Source: Orobanche coerulescens | Taxonomy: Eukaryota > Streptophyta > Magnoliopsida > Lamiales > Orobanchaceae | Direction of reading: 5' to 3' | Assembly (NCBI GenBank): GCA_033398695.1 | Contig: CM065804.1 | Location: 53,103,501-53,167,500, forward strand | DNA: 64,000 bases | Part shown: positions 22,090 through 32,850 of the stretch, piece by piece | Numbering within the stretch: position 1 is the stretch's first letter | Layout of the letters: every line of letters begins with the position of its first letter | The notes under the pieces: model-generated | Seen by the model: the letters and a program-made list of their open reading frames with translations, nothing else | What the model was told of the DNA's origin: nothing | Databases searched by the model: none | Made by a program: the position numbers and the translations under genes

Positions 22090-22313
22090 TTAAATTCTTG
22101 AGTGAAAGTGGAAAGATATATTAATTGACTTCACAACGAGTACGCCAATATCTCAGACTACTATGAATACGATCTGAGTTATTGTGGACATATTGACTAA
22201 CTACATATATTTGTAAGGCATAAAAGACACTCAAGGACTTAAGAGGTTGGCCCAAGTACTTGTCAACGAGATATCAAGATTACACGGAGACCTGAAGAGT
22301 ATTCTATCTAATA
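22090..22313 (+). pseudogene. Gypsy integrase core fragment
   Basis: The frame reads I-D-F-T-T-S-T-P, V-I-V-D-I-L-T-N (second catalytic Asp region), and then D-T-Q-G-L-K-R-L-A-Q-V-L-V-N-E-I-S-R-L-H-G. This matches the chromovirus core M-D-F-V-x-G-L-P ... V-V-V-D-R-L-T-K-S-A-H-F ... L-A-x-x-Y-x-x-E-I-V-x-L-H-G. Stops interrupt it. It is about 75 codons, wedged between two LTR fragments of opposite orientation, so it is the product of rearrangement. Confidence 0.65.
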
Positions 22314-22315
22314 TA

Positions 22316-22548
22316 TGTAACAACACCCAAAACCATAAGCTAATGACACACTCTGCAGACCCTTCTCGCAAGAATCTACCAGGATAGACGCTACAATAGG
22401 CATCATAATGTTTGACCGGCCAAGGTCAAACTACATAACATACAGACTAATAAGATTGAAAATTCAAAATACACGGATCAGTGAGGTCACACCCAAGATA
22501 TAAGTAACACAACTTGAACAAATTATATCATATACCCACGCAGGGGTC
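22316..22548 (-). repeat. End of a gypsy (Tekay-like) LTR
   Basis: It begins TAACAACACCCAAAACCATAAG and contains GACCCTTCTCGCAAGAATCTACCAGG, then CATACCCACGCAGGGGTC-like text. This follows the order seen at 33621-33830 (TGTAACACCCCCAAACCA, GACCCTCTCCGTGAGGATCTACCAGG, CATACCCACGCAGGGGTTAG). It is cut at 22548 by the SIRE-like LTR. Confidence 0.65.
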
Positions 22549-23761
22549 TGTTGGATTGGTGCCGCCACTAGAAGGGGAGTTGAATAGTGCAGAGTAGAGT
22601 TTTGAACTCTTTTCATGCAGAAGCAAATATTAAAAGAAAAGACAAATTGCGAAAATAAAAAGACAAGAAATTGTTTGAGAGCTTCAGCTATCCAAAAGCC
22701 TACATCCCCTACTTAGTGTTATCGACTAAATCTTTTCTCAAAACGTGAATTCACTTTATAGTTTAGTGTCAATTCTTTACAATAGCACTTTGAATATTAG
22801 TGTCGAACTTCAATTTCTTGATTTTCGGATTCAAGAACAACAACAACTATAATCACTCTTGTTTTTCGGGGTACAAGGCAAACTCAAAAAGTTAAAAATA
22901 TTATTGCGAGTATAGTTACTCGACTTACAGAATAAACGTTCAGAGTGATACAATAATGTGTATAGAAGATTGTTAGAATCATTCTTCTTGTCTTAATTGC
23001 AATAAATATTATCTCTCAAAGTATATGCTATAATGAAGCTCAAATGAATAAGATAATTGCTTGATATATTTAGAGAATTCTTGTATTCTTCAACACCTCC
23101 AAATGCCTATATTTATAGCATTTAGGAGCCTCTTTCACGTTGGTATAGTAGTCCTCTTTATCTTATGTTAGGTATCATAAGTAACATACGTTACGGACAT
23201 AGCATACATTACTTCATTTCTGTAACGTCTGCAACACTTAGTCCAGTTTTAGGCAGTATCTTATGCCTCTTCCTTTACGTACCTTAAGCATAATAATTGC
23301 GCACGCTGTGATCTCCCCAGTTAGCCATTTGATTTGGTGACCTTCTAGATGTCAACAACGATCCAATTTTGAATTCAGTTTCAAATGCGTTGCAGCCATT
23401 AACATGCTTCTGTAGCGTACGTTACTGAGTAGATGACCGTTCAATATGTTGACCTTTTGGAAACTGCATAACAGTTAATTTTCAAACACAACATACGTTA
23501 TGCATAATCCTTTGCATACGTTATGTATGTCTTATAACGTAGGTTGTCCTTCTACCTAAACCGTCATAATATCGACACTTTCCACAAATATGTATCGGTG
23601 ATTATTACGTACGTCATGTTATATGGCTGTCGTACGTTATCTTCTTGAGAATTTAACTTAAGGGAATATTTGGAAATTCATTGCAAGTGTATTATTTGTT
23701 TAATGATTTTTTTTCTTTATGGACATCATCAAAATATGTGTGATAAAATATTGATCCAACA
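22549..23761 (-). repeat. SIRE-like copia 3' LTR, minus strand
   Basis: The LTR runs TGTTGGATTGG (22549) to GATCCAACA (23761), so both ends are TG..CA-type with inverted TGTTGGAT. On the minus strand it is preceded by CATCATCAAGAAGGGGAAGAT (polypurine tract next to 23762), typical of the SIRE/Maximus lineage. The opposite end adjoins a gypsy LTR piece without a matching 5-bp duplication, so one flank has been rearranged. Confidence 0.75.
23106..23640 (-). promoter_or_regulatory. TATA box and ACATACGTTA-type palindrome array in a copia LTR
   Basis: The minus strand TGCTATAAATATAGGC is at about 23120-23105. Upstream (23180-23640) the core TAACATACGTTA and variants occur near 23182, 23200, 23413, 23489, 23512, 23535, 23606 and 23630. 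The copies at 23489 and 23512 are 23 bases apart; others are irregular. It is looser than the gypsy arrays but has the same layout: CpG-centred palindromes just upstream of the TATA box. Confidence 0.6.
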
Positions 23762-24059
23762 ATCTTCCCCTTCTTGATGATGACAAAATAATTATAAATA
23801 CTTTTTTGTTTTAAACAAAAAAATTGAGGGGTCGATAAATTATTATAAAAACTCCCCCTAGAAACTCCCCTTGAAAGTTCAAAATATATTCAAAACATAT
23901 TTATCCCCCTTTTTTCATTAAGAAAAAAATCGGAAGAGGGTAGTGACAATTTATATAACAATGTAAGCTTAAATAATTAACCTAAAGTGATAATCTGCAA
24001 AAAAAAAATATCTCAAAAATCACGGTTAGTTAAACGCATCAATGAAGTTAGCAAGATAC
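23762..24059 (-). other. 3' internal end of a SIRE-like element
   Basis: AT-rich sequence with purine runs (on the minus strand GGGGAAGAT next to the LTR and GGGGGAGT further in). No coding signal. It is cut at 24060 by the LTR of another SIRE-like copy. Confidence 0.55.
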
Positions 24060-25238
24060 TGTTGGGAAAAATCCTCCATGTGTTTTGATAATTGCCTCAT
24101 AAAGCAAGATCTTCAAAGTGAGAATATCAATCTAAGTATGGAAGCTGTTAGGAGAACATCATGCATCCTATCCATATAGCGTAGTCTTCAAGATACAGCA
24201 AAGACGAAGATGTTGACACAGCAAACATGCTGTAAGTGTTTTACTTAGGAAAAGTAAAACACAGATCCAACAGGACTGAAGAAACTTTAAACCGTTGAGA
24301 AAGCAAATATTCTTTATTCACAAAGTATTCAAGGTTAAAGTAGCATTTAATGCTGATAGGACAGCATTTAATGCAGTCTAAGAGACTATAGCCTGAAGAG
24401 CATTTAATGATAGTAAAAAAGAATGTCGGAAGCATTAAATGCCAACCGCCTTTAATTCGAAACATTTTAAGCTGCCAATCAGAGCAATCTCAATCTCACT
24501 AGCCGGCCAATGCTACATTTATAATGGATCTATTTCTATGGTTATAAATAGCCTCAAGCAAGAGGACATTGCTCACCAGAAGATTCAAAGAATTGACAAT
24601 TTGATTATCAAGCTTTCAAAGAGCACTATATTTGTTCAAGCATACAGCTTCATTAAAAGCGAAGAAATATATAAAGTCCTCAACATGAACAATGCACTTA
24701 CAACGAATGCTTATCAAGCATACAACTGCTTTTCGATCTTGTCATACCATTCTTACCGTTGAGTTTACTTATCTTTGTGTGGACTAAGCTTTGCTATCTC
24801 TGGCCTATCTGGTATGAATAGCACCAAGGACGAAGCTTCAATCTGTGTGAGAAGAAGCGAGTCAAAGAAGCCAAGCCAATCCGTGTGAAGGACCCAAGAT
24901 GGTGTCGGCTGTATCAATCTGTATGAACGATACAACAGCATGTTTAGTTAATAAACAATTTACTCTTGTGTGGAGGACTAGTGGACGTAGAGGGGTTTAC
25001 ATCAAACCACTTTAATCAGTGTGTCTTTACTTTATGTCATTACTGTTTTCTATCTGTCTGTGTTATTTTAGAATACATATTGTAAAAACCTGTACACATC
25101 AAGCTAATAGGATATTATTCAATTGATGTATTTACAACAACTTAACCTTAGACTTAAGCTACGTAAACAAACTTCGAAAAAGATACAACTAATTCAATCC
25201 CCCTTCTAAACTGTTTATATTGTATACTATGGCCAACA
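24060..25238 (+). repeat. SIRE-like copia 5' LTR (same family as 40694-54670)
   Basis: Runs TGTTGGGAAAAATCC to ATGGCCAACA, 1179 bp. It aligns along its length with 40694-41920 and 53431-54670. GCATTTAATGC-type palindromes lie at 24343, 24364, 24400 and 24432, upstream of the TATA box GGTTATAAATAGCC (24539-24552). Confidence 0.9.
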
Positions 25239-25240
25239 AG

Positions 25241-25253
25241 TGGTATCAGAGAG
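25241..25253 (+). other. Primer-binding site of the truncated SIRE-like copy
   Basis: TGGTATCAGAGAG follows two bases after the LTR end and matches the initiator tRNA-Met 3' end. Confidence 0.9.
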
Positions 25254-25358
25254 GTTGATTCTATAAAGAATCAGTCAATTTTTAACCAAATAAGATCCAC
25301 AAATTCTATCTTTTGAAAACTTTATTTTCATATCTTTATCATTCATCTTACTTCTATC

Positions 25359-26690
25359 ATGGACACATATATGATCAATAAAGTCTCTATATTTTTCGTT
25401 AATGAATTCGATGATTGAAGAATTAGGAATGAAGCTCATCTTGCTGCGATGCACGAAGGGATGCTCTTCGTCATCCAAGAAGGACCGATCAAGATAATGA
25501 AGGTCAACACAGCTGCAAGAATTGATGGACAACCTTATGTGGAGATGCTCGAGAAGGAGTGCGAGCAATGGACAACAGATGATCGCAAGCATGAGAACCT
25601 CGACAATCTTGCTAAGAATGCGCTATTTGTTACTCTCTTCAAAGGCACATTCTCCAAGGAAAAAATTTGTAAGACAGCTAAATAAATGTGGGGGAAACTC
25701 AAGCTAATTCGTAAGGGAACTGAACTCTAGAAAGAAAATAAAATTTCTAAACTAACTCGGCAGTTTGAATCTTTTGAAATGAAATCCTCCGAAATACTTG
25801 AGGAGCTTGGCCTCACATTTACCGGTATTTTCGGTGAACTTGAAGCATTGGGTAAAGTGTATACCTAAAAGGAGAAAAATTAAAAAATCTTTAGATCACT
25901 CCCTGCCTAATGGGAAATTAAGACCACAGCTATGCGTGTGTCTTGTAATCTAAATGACATATCTACTTTTGATCTCTTCTATGACCTTAAAGATTTTGAG
26001 TATGACACCGACAGGAGAGAGAAGTCAGTAGAGTCAACTGGCAAGACTACAACACTGGCTGTTGTATCTGAAAGGAGACACAGCTTCGCACCCAGCTCAT
26101 CCAAATCCGCATGCAAGATAGCAGTCAACAGCGATGACATCCTGTCGCAAGACTTGATGGCCCCGCTCATGCATAGATTCCGAAAGTTCATCAAGAAATC
26201 TGAAAAGGCCCCGTACAGGCCCATTCCATTTAACAGGGTGAGTTATGAATCACCTTCATCTACAGATTCTAACTTGTGCCACAATTACAGGAAACCAGGA
26301 TACTATGCGAATAAGTGTCCTCATCCCAAAGTGCAGAAGTTGCCCGAATCCGAGCAACAAGACAAGGATGAGAAAATGTGCATTTGGCAAAACAACCTCA
26401 AGTCCCTGATCGGAGAATCAGAAGCCTCGCCCGTATCAAGAAGACCGAGGAGTGCCTTTAGGCATTCACTAACAGTGACTCATCCGATGATGAAATAGAA
26501 GATAAAGCATATATGTGCTTTATGTCCAAGGAAGAAGAGGATGATGAAGACAGCGATGATGAGGTAAGCTCAACCTCAACTATTCCTATCAATGCATCAC
26601 ATACTTTTGAAAATATGATGAATGAGTTTAGAACCATTCAGAAAGCCCATGAGATGCTTAAATAGGAAAATATACAGCTCCAGAAAAACT
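25359..26690 (+). pseudogene. SIRE-like copia gag, truncated
   Basis: Starts M-D-T-Y-M-I-N-K-V and continues with E-A-H-L-A-A-M-H-E-G-M-L-F-V-I-Q-E-G-P, then Q-W-T-T-D-D and A-K-N-A-L-F, the usual start of SIRE-type gag. At about 26268-26310 the zinc knuckle reads C-H-N-Y-R-K-P-G-Y-Y-A-N-K-C: the second Cys and the His are both Tyr, so zinc binding is lost. Stops occur near 25400, 25683 and later. After 26690 the element ends abruptly and minus-strand copia pol begins; everything from protease to 3' LTR is missing. Confidence 0.85.
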
Positions 26691-26769
26691 AATATGTTTC
26701 CATCACATTTATTATACACACAACTCTCACTCGAACTTTGGACAAATTTATATGACTGAAAAACCTCGT

Positions 26770-28037
26770 AAAATCAACTATTCCAAGATCTCGATGCTTG
26801 CTTAAGTCCACAAATGGATCTTTTAAGCTTGCACACTAAGTGCTCTTCTTCTTCAACAAGGAATCCCTCTGGTTGGCGCATATAGATTTCTTTATCTAGA
26901 CTACCATTCAAGAACACAATCTTGACATTAACATGCCAAATCTCCATATCCAAATACACAACTATAGCTAAAAGAATCCGGATTGACTTAAGCATGGATA
27001 CCGACAAAAAGTTTCATCATAACCGTTGTCCTCCTTTTGAGTATAACATTTTGCTACAATCCTAGCTTTGAAGGTTTCAACCTTCCCATCACCTCATTTC
27101 TTCGCTTATAGACCCATTTACTCCCAATGGCTTGTACCTCGTTAGGTAGTTCTACTAGCTCCCATATTTTATTAGAATCCATAGATCCCATTTCTCATTT
27201 TATTTCTACTTTCCAGGAGTTAGCATCTTCCTATTGGATTGCCTCCTTATAAGTCCAGGGATCTAATTCATCTTCGTATGGGATTGAGTTAAAGACTTTC
27301 CCATGCCTATAAATTGTTCTAGTTGACGAACGACCCTCCCACTACGATGAGGTAAATCTTGAGTTGGTGTAAAAGTCTCAAAATCGATACGTGGTGCAGT
27401 GTTAACTAGTGCTTTGATTGATATAGATGGAGTCTCGCCCCTCAACTCTTCCAGAATTATATCGCTTATGGTCTTGTGACTAATCACGTAATCCTATTCC
27501 AAGAATCGGGCATCAGCGCTGAAAATGACCTTCTGATTCTAGGGAACTATAGAACAAGCCACTTTTCAGTCATTTAGGGTATCCTACAAAAACTCGTACC
27601 TCTGTATGAGGTGCCAACTTATTAGCACCCTTATTCAGCACATGTGCTGGAGTACCCCAAATCCTAACATGTCCTAGACTGGACTTTCTCCCACTTGATA
27701 GTTCTGTGGATATTTTTGGAACTGATTTTGAAGGCACTAGGTTTAGTATATATGGTACTATTTCTAAGGTGTACCACCCAGAACAAAATAGGTAAATATG
27801 AGTAACTCATAATTGACCTAACCATCTCTAAAAGAGTATTATTACTTTCCTCAGCAACACCATTTGTTGTGGAGTTCCTGGCGCAGTGAGCTGGGAAGTA
27901 ATCCCATCATTATTCACCACCATGATCACATCATAGTGACTTGATACTCTTTTCATGATGCTTATCTGTTTCAGCCTTAAAATCTCCGAACTTGTCAAAG
28001 GCTTCTGACACACGTCGCGTCAAATAAATGTATCCCT
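26770..28037 (-). pseudogene. Copia pol: integrase end, linker and RT start
   Basis: From right to left the minus strand shows integrase text (G-Y-I-Y-L near 28035, F-D-K-F-G-D-F-K, then S-Q-L-T-A-P-G-T-P-Q-Q at about 27870), the linker motif H-R-S-G-R-V-V-R-Q (about 27340), and RT (I-W-H-V-N-V-K-I-V-F-L-N-G-S-L-D then I-Y-M-R-Q-P-E-G-F and G-L-K-Q-A-S-R-S-W, 26990-26780). The first RT catalytic Asp (D-V-K) is Asn here. Many stops. The gypsy LTR at 28038 cuts the integrase; upstream gag/protease text of a similar copia resumes at 31806. Confidence 0.82.
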
Positions 28038-28249
28038 TCTAATACCCGAAATCTTCATTTCGGTTTCATCAAATTTTTCTTCGGTTGAGCGGTTTGTTGT
28101 CGTTCACGTCTTTGGAATTGTGTGCTTGCACTGTGGTATGTTGGGTTTCGTAGCCTAGTCGTTGTCGTTTTGAATCTTAGACAGTGTGTTAGCATGTTCG
28201 AGATGTCGTCGAGTATCGAGTTGGACAGTCGGATGTTGGCTGAGTCGAG

Positions 28250-28546
28250 TTACGGCCATAAGGCCTGGCTAATTACGGCTGTAAGACTTCCACACATCTT
28301 AGCCGGGAGGAACTCGGTTATGGCAGTAAGACACTACCGAGTACGGTCGTAAGAGAGTGACCGCTACGTACGTAATGGCTTGCCGGGTTGCGACCGTAAT
28401 GCGTTCGGACATTTTGGGCACTAGCCCCAGGAGGGTCGGTTACATAGGTAAGGAGGGCTCGAGTTACGTATGTTACATGGGTTGATCGAGTTACAACCGT
28501 AATGAGCTGCCGGTTACGGCCGTAACGCTGTTGGCCATATATAGGC
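28250..28546 (+). promoter_or_regulatory. TATA box with TTACGGCCGTAA palindrome array
   Basis: Variants of TTACGGCCGTAA start at 28250, 28273, 28318, 28341, 28364, 28388, 28440, 28464, 28491 and 28514. Most neighbours are 23 or 24 bases apart. The last and perfect copy (28514-28525) is followed directly by the TATA box at 28535-28544. The layout is the same as in the TAGCGTGCGCTA family with a different core sequence. Confidence 0.8.
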
Positions 28547-29895
28547 CTGGGCGTCGGCCAGACTTCATTTCTCTTCATTTTTCCATTCTTGTGGCGGCTG
28601 GCGGAAGGGGACTCGGGAACTCGAGTTCTTGGTCGGTTCTAATCAATTCCAAGGCATTTTGGAAGACTCTTGTCGATTATATAATCATCAAATCCTTGTT
28701 CTTCGTCGAATCAAGGTATGTTCTTCCTTAGAACCCTAGTTGTATAACTTTTGTGGGTTTCTTCGTGATTCTTCAATTTAATCCGTGGTTGATTATTTTT
28801 TATGGAATTCTTGTTGTCTTGGCCGTGATCTTCGGATTTTGTAACCAATTTATCAATTTTAATCACCCGGAACTTGATTCTTGATTTCTTTGAAGAAACC
28901 CTCGGATCCTTGTTGTTTTTTGGGTTGATTCGGATTCCGATTAGTGTTATTTATTTGTGGTGATGTTATTTTCGTAGTATTCATGGGGTTGTCGAGTTCT
29001 TGTTCTTGGAAGTTTGAAGGCTACCCGACCGTGTCCGTTCGTTGTTCCGTTGCTCGTGGTATCGAGGCAAGTATCTTGCCCATACATTTCATGTTTCGTA
29101 GACGAAATAGTTGGTAAATGATTTTATGTTCAATCCGAATGGGTAATGAACCTTAAAAAGGATCGGTATGTCCTCGATAAATGTTGTCTTTCAAAAGATA
29201 ACTCGTATGCTTCATGGATTAATGTGTTTTCGGAATATATGTGTTAGTTTCGTATGTTGGAAGATGTTATAATCATATTTAGTGAAAATAGTAGACCGTA
29301 ATCATATTGCCGAGGCTTGTGTATTGATATGTGTACTTGTTCGATGAATATGTGATGTTGTGTGATATTAGTTATTACTCCTTTATAAGGATGTTGTAGT
29401 ACTTAGTGTTGTTTGCTATTGGTATTGGCTTGTTGTTGTGCGAGATTATTGTAAGCGATGTGCCTCCGGGTAAGATTGTTGAATCTCCGGGATCTGTCCT
29501 TTCTAGTATGGATCGGGCATGACCATAGGGTTGTCCAATCGGGTATGTCTTGCGGGGATTCCGAGGTTCGGGGCTTGCTAGCCCGATGTCGTGATAACTT
29601 GTGGGGTTATCCAATCCGGGTATGTCTTGCAGGGACTCCGAGGTTCGTGGCTTGATAGCGCAATGCGGGATAACTTATGGTTGTGGTTTGGTTATGTGAC
29701 GTATGTGTCATGGGTTATCCAATCGGGTAGGTCTTGTGAAGGCTCCAAGGTTTGTAGCATGCTAGTGCAATGCCGGGATAACTATGAACGTATGTATGGT
29801 TATGGTTATGTGACTGTTTACGGTGACATGTGATTTGGTGTGGTTTCCTATTGGGTTACTCACTCGGGTACGTTCTGCGGGAGCATCTGGGGTTC

Positions 29896-30358
29896 TGTAA
29901 TACCCACGATTTTCGTTCCGGTTATTTTGGATTTTTTTTGGATATTTCCCGGTTGTCGAGTCCTGGTATTATTTTCTCGACAACTGATTTTGGCGTTTAT
30001 GATCGTAGGTGATGATTTGTTATCCGTTGTTTTCATTTCGGGTCGATGACGTTGTCCCCGAGTGTTTTGTCGTGTTCGTTCCGTGTGATTTCAGAAAATC
30101 GAGTCGTCGAATCATGGTGATCGGGCACTGGCCGGACAGTTGCGGGCAGTGGCCGGACGGTTGCGGGCACTGGTCGGACGAGTGGAGGCACTGGCCGGAC
30201 GTGTGCAGGCACTGGCCGGGCGGGTGCGGCAGGAACCGGCGTAGCGCACGCTACGGCCGGGAGGCAGCGCACGCTATGGCCGGTTAGCTGCGCGCGCTAG
30301 TCGGCCGAGACAATAGGGGCAGAGAGGTTCTGGAATCGGGAGGATCGGCAGGTAGCGC
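29896..30358 (+). repeat. Foreign LTR head (10625-21607 family) embedded in LTR A
   Basis: From TGTAATACCCACGATTTTCG it matches the reverse complement of 21607 leftwards: ATTTTCGGAAATCGAGTCG-like text, CTGGCCGGACGGTTGCGGG repeats, and TAGCGCACGCTACGGCCGG. It holds five copies of a 21-bp unit (30124-30228) and then palindrome cores. It stops at 30358 and the host LTR resumes at ATAATCCTTGGG. Compared with LTR B about 20 host bases are missing at the junction and no duplication is seen. Confidence 0.78.
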
Positions 30359-31198
30359 ATAATCCTTGGGAATATGTTGCTATGGATGATTGGGTTGTGG
30401 ACCCCGTGTTTCGTGATCGGGTCGTGGACCCCGTGTTTCGTGATTGGGTCGTGGACCTCATGTTTCGTAATTTGGGTCGTGGACCCCGTGTTTTGTTATC
30501 AGAATTGTATTTTGAAAAAATGATCTTTGGGCCGTGTCCCTAAGTATTTTCGAAAGAAGTGAGAATTCTTAAATCCCAAATGTTTTCAAAACTCCCGAGA
30601 CCGTAAAATATTTTGTAAGATGTACATTGAGTTTCTTTCCTATCTTTCACGATTTGAACTATTTTGATCAAGTGATCTATCTCGGGAAGCATGTTAACGA
30701 TTATTATGTTCTTGGAGTATGTTGTGTATGGCTTGTATTTGTATTTTATACTTGCACTAGCAAAATAGTGGAGTTTTGCTAATCCCCGAGTATTCGGGGG
30801 GTGGATGTCTGTATTGCGTCCAGGTACTTGCAGGTTGCTGTGGAGCGAATCACAGGATCGGTACGAAGGATGATGGAAGACAACGATACTAATCACATGT
30901 AGACCAGTCGTTGAGTATTTTGGTAGAGTTTTGTTGTTTGTCTTCCCGTTGCGATATTATACCGTTTCATGGGAATGTTGATGTATTCTAACCCCTGCGT
31001 GGGTACGAGTTGTGAGAAAGAGTTATGTTTGTTGATGTGTTTGTTGTGGTAAAAGACCAAATCGGTCTAGTGGTTCGTTATTAGCCATGTTGGCATGTAT
31101 TGATATGTTGTGTTTTCTGTATTTAGCCTGGTAGATCCTCACGGAGAGGGTCTGTGGCGCTGTAATATTCCCGAGTGGTTTGGGGGTGTTACTGAATA

Positions 31199-31210
31199 TG
31201 GTATCGGAGC
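31199..31210 (+). other. Primer-binding site of gypsy unit A
   Basis: TGGTATCGGAGC, five bases after the LTR end, for initiator tRNA-Met. Confidence 0.92.
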
Positions 31211-31805
31211 TTAGGTTGTGGAAACCTAGGCGGTCGGGTCGAGTTGTGTGTTGTCGGGTCTTGTCAGATTTTGTCTGACTGAGTCGTGTCGCAACGCGTC
31301 ATCTGAGATGTCGATCGTGATTAGTATCAAGGTGCAGCCATCATCTTCGTGCGATTTGTGGATGTAAGTCTCCCCACTATATGTTGTGTCTCGTGTTACA
31401 CGAGCTTGCGTGATTTTTGTGTTATGATGTGGAATTAAATATGAGTTGTGAACACATACTCCATGCTTGTCTGATTCTCGTATTGTGCCGGAATGAAGAG
31501 TGGTGCCGGTGTGTATGTATATATATATATCTTTGTATAAATCGTTTTTACAAGAGTAATGGTTTTGGTGTGGCTACACAAGGAAAGTTTATCAATGCAA
31601 TATTTTAAAGCTTTAAATGTCTTGGGAAGTCACGTAAATTCTCATTTTAAAACATCCCTCAAGAGAGGAAAAAGATTTGATTTTCGTATGATGACCTCGA
31701 GACCGAAAATTTTTGAGCACTCAAACTACTTATATTCTATTTTCATTTTGCATTGCGAATTTTCAAAATTTGATTTTAAAAGCTCAGATGAGGTCTACAA
31801 AAAAT
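31211..31805 (+). other. Leader of gypsy unit A, truncated
   Basis: Matches 33020-33603 in reverse orientation (shared text includes TTTCGTATGATGACCTCGAG and ACACGAG, GTCGCAACGCGTC). No gag follows; at about 31805 minus-strand copia sequence begins. Short open frames here have no domain. Confidence 0.75.
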
Positions 31806-32440
31806 TAGTATAGATACATTTGCAAATATGTTCAGAGTTTTTTCTAATAATAGCATCATCATAAAAACAAACTGAATAACCATCACAAATTGATTTAGAA
31901 ACCGAAATTAAATTCATCCTAAAATCATGTACTAATAGTACATTATTTAGGACTAATATCTTATCACTAATCTTGAACTGCACGACTCTCACTGCTACAG
32001 CCATAAGCCTAGAATAATCGCTCGATTGATGGTGATCTCGCCCGCACTTAGTATTCGGGTTATCTGAAAACCATGCGAGTCAAAGCAAATATGATCAGTG
32101 GAGACTGAATCTACTATCCACGAAGTGGTAGAACAAGTTGCCAAACATATTTTGACTACTAATGCACGAGACATACCTTTCTTAAAAGCAGGGCAATCCA
32201 CTTTAAAATATTTCTGCCGCACTTGTAGCACTTGCCCTTTGGCTTTCTGTTTGCCGCAGGCTGAGGAGCCTTGCTTTTTCACTTTGAGAGGTGCCACTTG
32301 CTTCGCAGATGTGAGTTCTACGTGAGACAAAGTAGAGGAGAAAAGAAAAAGAAGTTGAGAACTTATTTTTCCGTCTTTTCTCTTCTATCGGGGGGAGGGA
32401 GATATAGGGGATTAGAAGATTTCCTTTTACGCTCATAAAA
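31806..32440 (-). pseudogene. Copia gag end, protease and GAG-pre-integrase region
   Basis: The minus strand reads K-V-D-C-P-A-F-K-K (end of a degenerate zinc knuckle), then W-I-V-D-S-V-S-T-D-H-I-C (protease; D-S-G has become D-S-V), then L-V-L-N-N-V-L-L-V-H-D-F-R-M-N-L-I-S-V-S-K-S (family pattern L-x-L-x-N-V-L-x-V-P-x-F-x-x-N-L-I-S-V-S-K). It is broken where gypsy unit A begins, and integrase of a similar element continues at 28037. Probably one copia split by unit A, though the first half of integrase is missing. Confidence 0.8.
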
Positions 32441-32850
32441 TTCTTCGGGTATCGGAGGAATCTCGCATAATTAACTTAATTTATAGATGGAGAAAAAATA
32501 TGCGATTCACGGAACGTGAATTATCCGAGAAAGCGACGCAGCATATAATATATTAGAAAACTCAAAAAGTAAACTTTGGTATTTATACCGCGAGGTAAAA
32601 ATAATGTATGTAAAATGTTGAAATAAAATCAAAATCTAACGAGAATTCTAACCAGAGAACTGAATATTGGATCTCTAAAATTAAAACACGCAAATGGATC
32701 TAAGCTTATCCAATTAGTTAAATTTAATTACTTATGAATGCAAAATTCCTAATATCAAATGTTGGGTTATACATAATCTCGTCTACATCCTATCCCTCTA
32801 ACAAGAAATTTCGTTTTGAAATTTATATATCTCGTCCAAGAGTTATGGGT
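32441..32850. other. AT-rich stretch without recognisable features
   Basis: No coding signal beyond scattered short frames. On the minus strand near 32740-32850 a decayed tail (M-R-E-K-Y-P, then F-Q-N-E-I) continues the gypsy integrase fragment on its right. The rest may be copia leader or LTR, unproven. Confidence 0.35.

Larger units (their letters stand above)
28038..31193 (+). repeat. Gypsy (Tekay-like, family A/B) 5' LTR, plus strand
   Basis: Starts TCTAATACCCGA (TG mutated to TC), ends GGGGGTGTTACT just before a PBS. It matches the minus-strand LTR at 33621-36337 along most of its length. It carries a palindrome array (28250-28525), TATA box GCCATATATAGGCC (28533-28546), three to four degenerate repeats of about 100 bp (29510-29880) and four repeats of about 32 bp around CGTGGACCCCGTGTTTCGTG (30396-30495). 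A foreign 463-bp fragment lies at 29896-30358. Confidence 0.85.
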
